A DNA stretch of 16,930 nucleotides from an uncultured Eubacteriales bacterium (lineage in GTDB: Bacteria > Bacillota > Clostridia > Lachnospirales > Bianqueaceae): assembly GCA_902493345.1 (NCBI GenBank), contig CABUPM010000053.1, positions 1 through 16,930 of the forward strand, written 5' to 3'. This document shows positions 7,290-15,328 of this stretch, one piece after another. Positions within the stretch are counted from its first letter, which is position 1. The number at the start of each line of letters is the position of its first letter. A program made the position numbers and the translations under genes. The notes under the pieces were generated by a model. It made no database searches, was not told the DNA's origin, and saw only the letters and a program-made list of their open reading frames with translations.

Positions 7290-8032
7290 TACGCTTCCAC
7301 CCCTTCCATTTCTACCAAAATTATCGATATATTATCTGTCCCGCCGTTTCTGTTGGCCTCGTTCACCAACATATCGACCCTCTCTGTCAGCGACAGACTC
7401 CTTGTCTTTATAATCTCACTGATCCTCTCGTCCGCGATCTGGCTGCTGAGTCCATCCGAACACAGAAGCAGCATTCTGGCATATCCTGCCGGGAGTTTAT
7501 AGAGGTCTGCCTCCACCTCCGGCGCCGTGCCGACTGCCCGGGTGATATAATTTCTCTTTGGATGCACCCTTGCCTCTTCCTCCGTCAGCTCGCCCTTGCT
7601 TACCATCAGCTCTACCAGCGAATGATCCCTCGTCACCCGCACAAAATGGTCTTTATGATCCACCATGTACATCCGGCTGTCGCCTACATTGACGCAGTAG
7701 ACACCGTCCGGAAGGATGGACGCCGCGACCAGCGTTGTCCCCATGCCCGCATATTCCGCATGGGACTGAGACAATGCATAGACATGCGCATTGGTCTGCG
7801 CCGCCATCTGATAGAAAAACGCATCCGTTTCTTCCATGGAACTTTCCGACGCATAACACACACAGAAATCAACTGCCTCCTGCGCAGCGGTCTCGCCTGC
7901 TGCGTGTCCGCCCATTCCATCAGCCACGATGAAAAGGTTCGGCAATGCTCCTACCGGTTCCGCCGAAGCAAAGATCCGGTCCTGATTGACCATCCGGCAA
8001 GCTCCAATATTACACGCTGACGCTGTCCTCAT
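7289..8032 (-). CDS. prpC: PP2C-family Ser/Thr protein phosphatase
   Basis: A metal-dependent phosphatase that reverses PrkC phosphorylation. The 247 residues carry the PP2C motifs: NQD (16-18), VADGMGGH (36-43, metal ligand Asp38), GMGTT (97-101), VNVGDSR (115-121), TRDHSL (134-139), CSDGL (191-195, Asp193) and GGTDNIS (230-236, Asp233). There is no signal or membrane segment, so it is cytoplasmic. The start at 8032 is preferred over a longer frame because AGGAGG lies six bases upstream and the protein then begins at the normal family position. It overlaps the end of rlmN by 23 bases. The next gene is its partner kinase. Confidence 0.96.
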   Translation of the reverse strand: MRTASACNIGACRMVNQDRIFASAEPVGALPNLFIVADGMGGHAAGETAAQEAVDFCVCYASESSMEETDAFFYQMAAQTNAHVYALSQSHAEYAGMGTTLVAASILPDGVYCVNVGDSRMYMVDHKDHFVRVTRDHSLVELMVSKGELTEEEARVHPKRNYITRAVGTAPEVEADLYKLPAGYARMLLLCSDGLSSQIADERISEIIKTRSLSLTERVDMLVNEANRNGGTDNISIILVEMEGVEA

Positions 8033-9074
8033 CCTTTCCCTCCTGTTCCTCGTATCTTCTGCGCAGCTGTCCGCAGGCGGCATCGATATCGCGGCCCATC
8101 TCCCGCCGCAGCGTCACAGGAATCTTCTCCTGCTCCAGGATGGACATAAAACGCTGTATGCGAGGATTTTCCGATGCCAGAAGGCTTCGCTCCCGTACCG
8201 GATTGACCGGAATCAGATTGACATGGCATAGCATGCCGCGCAGACGTCCCGCAAGCTCTCTTGCGTGTTCCGGAGCGTCATTGACGCCCTGCGCTAACGC
8301 GTACTCAAATGTAATCCTCCGATGCGTCCTCTCCGTATAATAGCGGCAGGCCGCCATCAACTCCTCCATATTGACCCGATTGGCGATCGGCATCAGCTGT
8401 CTGCGGATCGAATCGTTAGGCGCATGGAGCGATACCGCCAGTGTAACTCCCGTCTCCAAATCCGCGAATTCCCGCATTCTCTCTACCAGTCCGCAGGTCG
8501 ATACGGTTATATCCCGCAGGCTCAGATTCTTGCCTGCCGGATCGTGAATCAGCTTTATAAATCCCAGCAGCTCCTCATAATTATCAAAGGGCTCGCCGCA
8601 TCCCATGACAACCACATGGGACACCTTGACTCCCGCGGCGCGTTCCGCCTCATAGATCTGCTGCACCATCTCTCCGCGGGTCAGATCCCGCTTCCTCCCG
8701 GAGAGGGTGGACGCGCAGAATTTACATCCCATCCGGCACCCTACCTGAGAGGATATGCACAAAGAGTATCCATAATGATACTTCATCAGTACCGTTTCTA
8801 TCTGTTCATGATCCCAAAGACTCATCAGGAACTTCTGCGTATCATCCTTCTGCGACTTCTGCACAAGACACTGCCGCACCAGATGGAGCGGCACCTCCTC
8901 CTGAAGGCGTTTTCTGAGTCCGATAGAAAGATTGGTCATCTGATCATAGGATACAGCTCCCTTAGCGTGCAGCCATTCAAAGATCTGTTTGCCGCGGAAG
9001 GGCTTTTCCCCCATTGACAGCAGCAGCTTCTGCCAGTCCTCCGGCATCAGTGAAAATCCATCCAATCCTTCCAT
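8010..9074 (-). CDS. rlmN: Dual-specificity 23S rRNA (A2503-C2)/tRNA (A37-C2) methyltransferase
   Basis: A radical-SAM enzyme that adds a methyl group at C2 of A2503 in 23S rRNA, and of A37 in some tRNAs in E. coli. The 354-residue form has the cluster motif CRMGCKFC (Cys113, Cys117, Cys120), the ETVL segment (93-96), the SAM-binding GCGEPFDNYE block (158-167), STCG (192-195) and ACGQL (333-337), whose Cys334 corresponds to the methyl-carrying cysteine. The GCGEPF version of the usual GMGEP motif is a variant. Gene position and ending argue for RlmN rather than the resistance enzyme Cfr. The ATG at 9074 is chosen over a long upstream frame that would lie inside rsmB. AGAGG at the end of rsmB serves as its ribosome binding site, and the gap is seven bases. 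Confidence 0.95.
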   Translation of the reverse strand: MEGLDGFSLMPEDWQKLLLSMGEKPFRGKQIFEWLHAKGAVSYDQMTNLSIGLRKRLQEEVPLHLVRQCLVQKSQKDDTQKFLMSLWDHEQIETVLMKYHYGYSLCISSQVGCRMGCKFCASTLSGRKRDLTRGEMVQQIYEAERAAGVKVSHVVVMGCGEPFDNYEELLGFIKLIHDPAGKNLSLRDITVSTCGLVERMREFADLETGVTLAVSLHAPNDSIRRQLMPIANRVNMEELMAACRYYTERTHRRITFEYALAQGVNDAPEHARELAGRLRGMLCHVNLIPVNPVRERSLLASENPRIQRFMSILEQEKIPVTLRREMGRDIDAACGQLRRRYEEQEGKDEDSVSV

Positions 9075-9081
9075 CCTTACT

Positions 9082-10443
9082 TTACCTCTTTTTACATAGT
9101 TTTGCAATAAAAAATCCGTCCAGTCCCTCGGCTTCCGGCCAGATATAGGTATATTCCGGCCCGGCGCCTTCAGGGTTGCCCGGAAGACTTCCCTGCAGAC
9201 TGACTGCCTGAAACTCCGGATGCCGATGAAGAAACTGCCGGACATTCTCCTCATTCTCGGCCGGATTCAATGTACAGGTACTATAAACCAGCGTACCGCC
9301 CGTCCTCACGCATTTGGCAGCGTTCTCCAGCATCCGGCTCTGCAGTCCGGCCAGCTCCTCTATGTCCTGGGGCTGCCTGTGAAGCTTCAGATCCGGTTTG
9401 TTGCGGAGGATTCCCAGTCCGGAACAGGGTGCGTCCAGCAATACCCGGTCCCATGCTCCCTGATCTTCCGTCCGCGCTACAAGCGCGTCTCCCGGCACTG
9501 CCCGGACGATGCTAAGTCCAAGTCTTGCGGCGTTTTCCTGAATCAGCCGCACCTTAGACTCATGTACATCCCGCGCTTCTACCAGCCCGGTATTTTTCAT
9601 AATCTGCGCCAGATGCGTCGACTTACCGCCCGGCGCGGCACATAGATCCAGCACCTTTTCCCCCGGCTGCGGCGCCAACGCGTGGGCACAGAACATCGAG
9701 CTCTCATCCTGCACTGTCATCAGTCCGTCGCGAAATTCCGGCCAGCCGGAAAGATCCCCCGGCGTCTTGATCTGAAGTGCCTCCAGGCAATACAGTCCCG
9801 GTCTGACATTTTCCTCTCCGACCCGCAGCGCCAGTCTGGAGGCAAGCTCTGCCGGACTGATACGGCAGGTATTGACACGCACTGAAAGGCAGCGCGGCAG
9901 CGCCATCGTCTTCGCAAGCTCCCGCGTTCGCTCCATCCCGTAAGACTTCTCCCACAATTCCAGAATCCACCTTGGGATGCTATAGCGTACCGACAGGTGC
10001 GCCAGGAGATCCTCTCCCGCTTCGGGCCAGGACTCCCGGAGCTCTGCACGGAGCATAGAACGCAGGACACCATTGACAAATCCGGACAGCCCCTTCCACG
10101 GCGATGCCAGAACCAGCTTCACGGCTTCATCCACAACCGCGCTGGGCGGAATCTTCTTCATCCACAATAACTGCGCGGCGCTCATCATCAGCACTACCGC
10201 AATATACGGCTTCATCCTCCGCATCGGCGTCTTGGAATACAGATTGACCATGGATTCCAGACGGAGTGTATGCGTTAAAACCGTATAAACCAGATTCGTG
10301 ATCAAAGCCCTCTGACGGGCGTCCCATTCCGGATGCGCCTGAAAAGTTTTCTGCAGCAGCACAGAGCTGTAGGCTCCTTCATAGAGGACCTTGACCAGAA
10401 TCTGCGCCGCTTCTTTTCTCTCATTGCAGGGCCTTTCACTCAT
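9082..10443 (-). CDS. rsmB: 16S rRNA (cytosine-967-C5)-methyltransferase
   Basis: Methylates C967 of 16S rRNA using S-adenosylmethionine. The 453 residues contain an N-terminal NusB-like RNA-binding domain (about 5-135) and a Rossmann methyltransferase domain. Motifs in that domain are DLCAAPGGKST (266-276), DAPCSG (337-342, Cys340), STCT (388-391, nucleophile Cys390) and a C-terminal DGFFIAKL (442-449). Both cysteines of the m5C mechanism are present. The ATG at 10443 is chosen because AGGAGG lies ten bases upstream and translation then begins with MSERP; the longer frame runs back into fmt. It overlaps the fmt stop by eight bases. Many clostridia carry a zinc metallopeptidase gene between fmt and rsmB; none is present here. 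Confidence 0.96.
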   Translation of the reverse strand: MSERPCNERKEAAQILVKVLYEGAYSSVLLQKTFQAHPEWDARQRALITNLVYTVLTHTLRLESMVNLYSKTPMRRMKPYIAVVLMMSAAQLLWMKKIPPSAVVDEAVKLVLASPWKGLSGFVNGVLRSMLRAELRESWPEAGEDLLAHLSVRYSIPRWILELWEKSYGMERTRELAKTMALPRCLSVRVNTCRISPAELASRLALRVGEENVRPGLYCLEALQIKTPGDLSGWPEFRDGLMTVQDESSMFCAHALAPQPGEKVLDLCAAPGGKSTHLAQIMKNTGLVEARDVHESKVRLIQENAARLGLSIVRAVPGDALVARTEDQGAWDRVLLDAPCSGLGILRNKPDLKLHRQPQDIEELAGLQSRMLENAAKCVRTGGTLVYSTCTLNPAENEENVRQFLHRHPEFQAVSLQGSLPGNPEGAGPEYTYIWPEAEGLDGFFIAKLCKKR

Positions 10444-11398
10444 CCCCACCAAGCCTCCTGCCCCAGAGCGGGCAGCCGCGCAAAAATACATCCGCCGGCA
10501 GCGACTTCTTTCCGGGGAGCTGCAAACGGCAGATCTCCAGAATTCCCTCTCCGGTCTGTACCAGAATCCGGTCCGAGGAGGCTCCTACCTTCTGCGCTTC
10601 CTCCCGCGTGAGCACGGTTCCCGGCTCCACGGCCGGGAGCGGATCCTTTTGATATACACGCGCTTCCTGAACCTTTAATACTTTCCCTTCCAGCTCCGTA
10701 TAGGCGGATGGCCATGGAGTATACGCACGAACCGCGCAGTCGATCTGCCAAGCGGAACGCTTCCAATCAATATGTCCGTCCTCCCGGGTCAGCATCGGCG
10801 CATGTGTCGCCAACGCCTCCTCCTGCGGCTCTCCTACTGGATTTTCTCCTGTCTCAAAACGGCGTACCACCTGCAAAAGCGCTTCCGCGCCCGCAGCCGC
10901 CAGCTTATCATGCATACTCTCCCCGGTGTCCTTATCCGTAATCGGAACGGACACCTGCAAAATGCTGTTGCCGGTGTCTATTCCGGCATCCATGCGCATA
11001 ATCGTTACACCGGTTACACTCTCTCCATCCGCGATCGCCCGCTGAATCGGAGAAGAACCGCGGTATTGGGGAAGGAGCGAGGCATGAACATTAATACACG
11101 GCGCGATATCCAGAATCTGCTGCGTCAGGATTTGCCCAAAGGCCGCGACTACAATCAGCTCCGGCTTTTGCTCCTCCAGCCTGGCGACCCATGCCTTACG
11201 GCGGATCCGCTCCGGCTGGTATACTTCCAAGCCCTGTGACAGGGCATACTCCTTGACCGGCGACGCGCAGAGCTCCCCCTTTCGGCCTTTTGGACGGTCC
11301 GGCTGTGTATAGACCGCCAGGATCTCCTGTCCGGATTCGCACAGTGCCTTCAGCACGACCGCCGCGAAATCCGGTGTTCCCATAAATACAATCCGCAT
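10436..11398 (-). CDS. fmt: Methionyl-tRNA formyltransferase
   Basis: Formylates Met-tRNA(fMet) with 10-formyltetrahydrofolate before translation initiation. The 320 residues show MGTPDFA (6-12), the catalytic block NVHASLLPQYRG (103-114, Asn103 and His105), GVTIMRMDAGIDTG (130-143, Asp141) and a C-terminal OB-like domain from about 205 with tRNA contacts expected. The ATG at 11398 shares one base with the def stop (TGATG) and has GGGAG eight bases upstream. A longer frame from 11413 adds only five residues and lacks family support. Fmt and Def are opposing steps of the same N-formyl cycle and are translated in tandem here. Confidence 0.97.
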   Translation of the reverse strand: MRIVFMGTPDFAAVVLKALCESGQEILAVYTQPDRPKGRKGELCASPVKEYALSQGLEVYQPERIRRKAWVARLEEQKPELIVVAAFGQILTQQILDIAPCINVHASLLPQYRGSSPIQRAIADGESVTGVTIMRMDAGIDTGNSILQVSVPITDKDTGESMHDKLAAAGAEALLQVVRRFETGENPVGEPQEEALATHAPMLTREDGHIDWKRSAWQIDCAVRAYTPWPSAYTELEGKVLKVQEARVYQKDPLPAVEPGTVLTREEAQKVGASSDRILVQTGEGILEICRLQLPGKKSLPADVFLRGCPLWGRRLGGDE

Positions 11399-11856
11399 CA
11401 GCCGTTCTCCCACTGTACTACTTTATCGCTGTACAAAATGCCGTACAGATGATCGATCTCATGGCAAAAAGCCTTGGCCAGAAGTCCCGTTCCCGTACGG
11501 ACATATTCTTCTCCCTTTTCATTCAGAGCGCGCACGGTTACCTTTTCCGGACGGTTCACATAGCCCTGCTTGCCCGGAATACTCAGGCATCCTTCTACCG
11601 AGCAGATCTCGCCTTCTGTAGCGATAATCTCCGGATTGATCAGAACCAGCTTCTCTCCCGGCTCTCCTGTATCGATCACGATGACCTGCTTGAGCACTCC
11701 CACCTGCACCGCGGCCAGACCGCAGCCGTTGGCATCGTACATCGTATCAAACATATCCTCAATCAGCATCTCCAGACGCCGATCCCATTTCTCAACCTTT
11801 TTGGATTCCTTGCGCAACACTTCATCGCCTTCTGTGCGAATACTTCTTAGTGCCAT
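11398..11856 (-). CDS. def: Peptide deformylase
   Basis: Removes the formyl group from nascent protein N-termini; an iron or zinc metalloenzyme working at the ribosome exit. The 152 residues have the three family motifs: GCGLAAVQ (44-51), EGCLS (88-92, metal ligand Cys90) and HEIDH (132-136, ligands His132 and His136, catalytic Glu133). Motif 1 has Val where the common form has Pro (GLAAPQ), and motif 3 is preceded by Cys instead of the usual Gln. All metal ligands are present, so activity is expected. I place the start at 11856, not 11910, because the longer frame runs into the end of priA and adds a non-family N-terminus. AAGGGTGA sits seven bases upstream, and the gap from priA is 19 bases. 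Confidence 0.95.
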   Translation of the reverse strand: MALRSIRTEGDEVLRKESKKVEKWDRRLEMLIEDMFDTMYDANGCGLAAVQVGVLKQVIVIDTGEPGEKLVLINPEIIATEGEICSVEGCLSIPGKQGYVNRPEKVTVRALNEKGEEYVRTGTGLLAKAFCHEIDHLYGILYSDKVVQWENG

Positions 11857-11875
11857 ATCTCCATCACCCTTTCCT

Positions 11876-14083
11876 TTAATACATATATACCGGATTGAGA
11901 TCCGCGGCAATGCTCACCGCGCGGTTTCTCTCCTGAAAACGATCGAGACAGTAGCTGCTGTACGCGATCAGTTTTTCCTCATTCGGATGGCGAATCATCA
12001 GCTTCCATCGGAACATATTATCGATTCGCCCAAGCTCTGCCGGAGCGGGTCCCAGCAGCACATAATCCCGTCCTCTGCCGTAATAGGCCAAAAGCTCCCG
12101 CAGCTCTTCTGCGGCCGCCCGCACCTTCTCTTCCTCTTTTCCGCTGAGCAGAATCTGCACCAGATGCGTATACGGCGGACATTGCAGCAGCTGCCTCGTC
12201 AAAAGCTCCTGCCGGTAAAATCCCTCATCATCCCGTTCAGCGATACTTTTCAGCACATAGTGCTTGGGATCATAGGTCTGGATCAACACCTCACCCGGCC
12301 TGTCTCCCCGTCCGGCACGCCCGGCCACCTGGGTCAGCAGCTGGTACGTCCGCTCCGTAGAATGAAAATCCGGATAAAACAGTGTCATATCTGCCGCAAG
12401 TACGCCTACCAGCGTCACGCGCGGCATATCCAATCCCTTGGCGATCATCTGTGTCCCCACAATGATATCTGCCTGAAAATCCCGGATCTTCTCGTAGCTT
12501 TCCTGAAACGCATTCTTACTGCCGGTTGTATTGGCATCCATCCGCAGAATCCTTGCCTCCGGGAAGGCCCTTTGAACCTCTTCTTCTACCCGCTGCGTTC
12601 CCGCACCGAAAAACTTGACATAGCGTGAACCGCATTCCGGGCAGATATGCACGGCCGGAGTCTGCCGTCCGCAATGGTGGCAGATCATCCTCTCACTGTC
12701 CTTATGATACGTATAAGGCAGATAGCAAGCCGGACAGCGCAGAACAAAGCCGCATTTCCGACAGCTCACAAAAGAAGAATGTCCTCTGCGGTTCAGGAAG
12801 AGAACCACCTGCTCCCTTCTCTGCAGGCACTGATGGATCTTCTCCAGAAGCTCTGTGCTGAAGAGTGAAAGATTGCCCATGGCAAGCTCTCTGCGCATAT
12901 CCACCAGCCGGATCTCCGGAAGGCGCGCCGCTTCTACAGCCCGTCTTGTCAGGCGTAAGAGTGTATACTGTCCCTCCATCGCCCGATAATAGCTCTCTAC
13001 GGATGGCGTGGCCGAACCCAGTACGACCGGAATTCCGAGCCTGTCCGCCATCTCCGCGGCGACCTCTCTCGTATGAAACCTCGGCGACATATCGGACTTG
13101 TAGCTGGTTTCATGCTCTTCATCCAGAATGATCAGTCCCGGATGCATCAAGGGCGCGAACAGCGCCGAACGCGGTCCTACGACAACTCTGGCCGCTCCAT
13201 ATCGGATCTCCCTCCACTGTCTGGAACGCTCTGTATCGTTCAGTCTGCTGTGAAGAACCGCGACCTGACTGCCGAATCTCTGGCGCAGCCGCTCCATCAG
13301 CTGCGGCGTCAGACTGATCTCCGGCACCAGAAGGAACGCCCCCCGGCCCATCGCAAGCGCCTGCTCAATGCTTAGCATATAGACCTCGGTTTTCCCGCTT
13401 CCTGTGATTCCATACAACAAAAAGGTCCGACGTTCTCCCCGATGCATCGCATCGGTCACCGCCTGCACTGCCGCGCTTTGTTCCTGGTTCAGATCCGGCT
13501 TCTCAGCGTCCGGTAAAATAACAGGAGCCGCAGGGACTCCCTCCGGCTCCTCCCAGCACTCGATCCACCCCTTTTCCTGCATAGACCGCAGGGAGGCGCT
13601 TCCCAAAGCGCTTTCTTTCAGATGTCTTGGCAGTTCCCACTCCGGATGTGCCTGTACGCTTTCCAAAAAACGTTTCTGACCGGCGCCCAGGCGCTTCATC
13701 TCTTCCATGGGCATTCGCAGACAGACTCTTTTCCGCATTCGGACCATCTTCTCCGGATCCTTCGGAACAAATAACGCCAAACACGCGGACAGGGATGCAT
13801 AATAACGTTTCTGCATCCACTGGGCCATGGACAGCTCACTGCTGCCGAAAACCGGCTCCCGTCCCAATACGCATTCGATCTCTCTGACCTTTTCCTCCGG
13901 ATACTGGCAGGCCGTGCTGATCTCAATCACAAACCCTTCCAGTTTTCTGCCCCCAAAAGGGACCCGGACCATCATCCCTACCTCCAATGGAAGCCCCTCT
14001 GGAATCCGATAGGTGTAGATTCGATCCTGCTCCTTCTGATACAGCTTTACAATGACCTGGGCATACGCCAACTTACTCTTCAT
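11876..14083 (-). CDS. priA: Primosomal replication-restart helicase PriA
   Basis: A superfamily 2 DNA helicase that recognises stalled forks and reloads the replicative helicase. The 735-residue protein has the N-terminal DNA-binding domain (about 1-110), Walker A GITGSGKT (225-232), DEEH (321-324) and eight zinc-ligand cysteines in four C-x2-C pairs (441/444, 450/453, 468/471, 481/484). GTQRVEEE (495-502) and the QVAGRAGR helicase motif (585-592) follow. Nothing essential appears lost. It overlaps rpoZ by 11 bases. The ATG at 14083 is immediately preceded by GGAGG with no spacer, which is too close for normal use. An in-frame TTG four codons later (14071), 12 bases from the same GGAGG, is an alternative start. 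In B. subtilis coaBC lies between rpoZ and priA; here it is absent. Confidence 0.96.
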   Translation of the reverse strand: MKSKLAYAQVIVKLYQKEQDRIYTYRIPEGLPLEVGMMVRVPFGGRKLEGFVIEISTACQYPEEKVREIECVLGREPVFGSSELSMAQWMQKRYYASLSACLALFVPKDPEKMVRMRKRVCLRMPMEEMKRLGAGQKRFLESVQAHPEWELPRHLKESALGSASLRSMQEKGWIECWEEPEGVPAAPVILPDAEKPDLNQEQSAAVQAVTDAMHRGERRTFLLYGITGSGKTEVYMLSIEQALAMGRGAFLLVPEISLTPQLMERLRQRFGSQVAVLHSRLNDTERSRQWREIRYGAARVVVGPRSALFAPLMHPGLIILDEEHETSYKSDMSPRFHTREVAAEMADRLGIPVVLGSATPSVESYYRAMEGQYTLLRLTRRAVEAARLPEIRLVDMRRELAMGNLSLFSTELLEKIHQCLQRREQVVLFLNRRGHSSFVSCRKCGFVLRCPACYLPYTYHKDSERMICHHCGRQTPAVHICPECGSRYVKFFGAGTQRVEEEVQRAFPEARILRMDANTTGSKNAFQESYEKIRDFQADIIVGTQMIAKGLDMPRVTLVGVLAADMTLFYPDFHSTERTYQLLTQVAGRAGRGDRPGEVLIQTYDPKHYVLKSIAERDDEGFYRQELLTRQLLQCPPYTHLVQILLSGKEEEKVRAAAEELRELLAYYGRGRDYVLLGPAPAELGRIDNMFRWKLMIRHPNEEKLIAYSSYCLDRFQERNRAVSIAADLNPVYMY

Positions 14084-14390
14084 CCTCCATGTCGCGGCTG
14101 AAATCCACTACCGCCATGTCGTCATACTTCATATGCTCTTCACCATTATTGGAGGCCTCGTCCATATAAACCGCGATCTTGCCCGCGTCCATCTCATCGA
14201 CGACTTTGGACAGTACGCCGATCTCCGGATTCTTTTCCTCTACCATGACCTTATCGCCCGCGATGATCGCGCGAGCACGGCGTGCCGCGGCAATCACGAT
14301 GCTATACCGGGAATTGATCTCCGGCAGTCCCTTCTCCTTGTTTACAGTGTTAATCGTGTCAATCAGTTCTCCATACGACGGATGCAGCAT
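14073..14390 (-). CDS. rpoZ: DNA-directed RNA polymerase omega subunit
   Basis: The small subunit that helps fold and assemble the beta-prime subunit. The 105 residues contain the conserved core around SRYSIVIAAARRARAI (27-42), where the Arg/Tyr and Ala-Arg-Arg-Ala-Arg pattern is diagnostic. This is longer than many omega proteins because of an acidic C-terminal tail (about 76-105, rich in Asp and Glu). An AAAGGGAG ribosome binding site lies seven bases before the ATG. It follows gmk by 32 bases, the usual order, and its 3' end overlaps priA. Confidence 0.93.
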   Translation of the reverse strand: MLHPSYGELIDTINTVNKEKGLPEINSRYSIVIAAARRARAIIAGDKVMVEEKNPEIGVLSKVVDEMDAGKIAVYMDEASNNGEEHMKYDDMAVVDFSRDMEDEE

Positions 14391-14422
14391 AATAATTCTC
14401 CCTTTCCCTTTATTGATTCTAT

Positions 14423-15043
14423 TTACAGTTTCATTCGGGCCGCTTCCTCCCGAAGGCTGCCGACCAGCGCCTGTTTCTCGCTGGAACGATCATGCAGCGT
14501 CTCTATAATCTGTTCCACTCTCTGAACACATTCGTCCAGATCGTCGTTAACAACGATATAATCATATCGGTGCATCTGCTCAATCTCACGTCTGGCCTGT
14601 GCCAGACGCGTTGCCACCTGCTCCTCCGACTCCGTACCGCGGCCGAAAAGCCGCACCTTGAGCTTTTCCATGGACGGCGCCGCCAAGAAGATCAATCCGG
14701 CCGCCGGAAACTGTTCTTTCACCTGCAGCGCTCCCTGTGCCTCGATCTCCAGGATCACATCCCGTCCTCCGGCAATCGTCTCCATCACAAAATCCCGCGG
14801 TGTCCCGTAACAGTTTCCCGAGTACTCCGCCCACTCCAGGAATCTTCCTTCGCTAACTCTCTTCAGGAACTCCTCGCGGCTCAGGAAAAAATACTCGCGG
14901 CCGTCAACTTCGCCCTCTCTGGGTTTTCTCGTCGTCGCCGAGATTGACAGCTGATACCGGTCTGTCTCCATCAGGCGTTTTACCACGGTGCCTTTTCCCG
15001 CTCCCGAAAAGCCGGATATTACAATCAGCACGCCATGCCTCAT
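14423..15043 (-). CDS. gmk: Guanylate kinase
   Basis: Phosphorylates GMP to GDP with ATP, feeding GTP, dGTP and (p)ppGpp pools. The 206 residues show the P-loop GFSGAGKGT (11-19), the GMP-binding block SATTRKPREGEVDGREYFF (35-53), EYSGNCYGTP (73-82), EIEAQGA (99-105) and the lid-region arginines near RLFGRG (131-136). The ATG at 15043 shares its A with the remA stop (TGATG) and has AGGAGG seven bases upstream. An adjacent in-frame GTG at 15046 is possible but has a spacing of only four. Confidence 0.97.
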   Translation of the reverse strand: MRHGVLIVISGFSGAGKGTVVKRLMETDRYQLSISATTRKPREGEVDGREYFFLSREEFLKRVSEGRFLEWAEYSGNCYGTPRDFVMETIAGGRDVILEIEAQGALQVKEQFPAAGLIFLAAPSMEKLKVRLFGRGTESEEQVATRLAQARREIEQMHRYDYIVVNDDLDECVQRVEQIIETLHDRSSEKQALVGSLREEAARMKL

Positions 15044-15315
15044 CACGCTTCCTCCTCTTTAAAGGTTTCTGCGTCCGGGCGTTCCTTACCGGCACGTCCG
15101 GCCACGGTCTCGGACTGAATCGCCGACAGCAGCAGGTGTCCGCTGTCCATCACCAGTACGGAACGCGTTTTGCGTCCATAGGTGGCATCGATCAGTTTGC
15201 CGGATTCTCTTGCCTCCTGAATCGCCCGCTTAATCGGTGCGGATTCCGCGCTCAGTATCGCGATCACCCGATCCGCGTTCACAATACTTCCATAACCTAC
15301 ATGTATTAATTGCAT
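15043..15315 (-). CDS. remA: RemA-like regulator (DUF370)
   Basis: A DNA-binding regulator that in B. subtilis activates biofilm-matrix and osmoprotection genes as a ring-shaped oligomer. The 90-residue protein aligns by eye with RemA: VGYGSIVNADRVIAI (6-20), SAPIKRAIQEAR (25-36), LIDATYGRKTRSVL (41-54) and LLLSAIQSETVAGR (61-74). Arg16 and Arg48 match the B. subtilis DNA-contact residues 18 and 50; the next basic residue is Lys49 where B. subtilis has Arg51. The polar acidic C-terminus (75-90) is lineage-specific. GGAGGT lies five bases before the ATG, 13 bases after yicC. Its target genes here are unknown. Confidence 0.92.
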   Translation of the reverse strand: MQLIHVGYGSIVNADRVIAILSAESAPIKRAIQEARESGKLIDATYGRKTRSVLVMDSGHLLLSAIQSETVAGRAGKERPDAETFKEEEA

Positions 15316-15328
15316 GGGGGACCTCCGG

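Noticed and set aside
7193..8020. A 275-codon plus-strand frame antisense to prpC and the start of prkC
   Set aside because: Opposite a full PP2C phosphatase with every metal ligand; Cys/His-rich translation is typical of an antisense shadow.
8010..9074. Possibility that the rlmN gene is a Cfr-type resistance methyltransferase
   Set aside because: The gene is in the standard rlmN position between rsmB and prpC and has the RlmN-type ending with ACGQL; no resistance or mobile context is present.
11570..12628. A 352-codon plus-strand frame antisense to priA and def
   Set aside because: It lies wholly opposite genes with intact conserved motifs, has no ribosome binding site or family resemblance, and is explained by the GC-biased codon pattern of the other strand.
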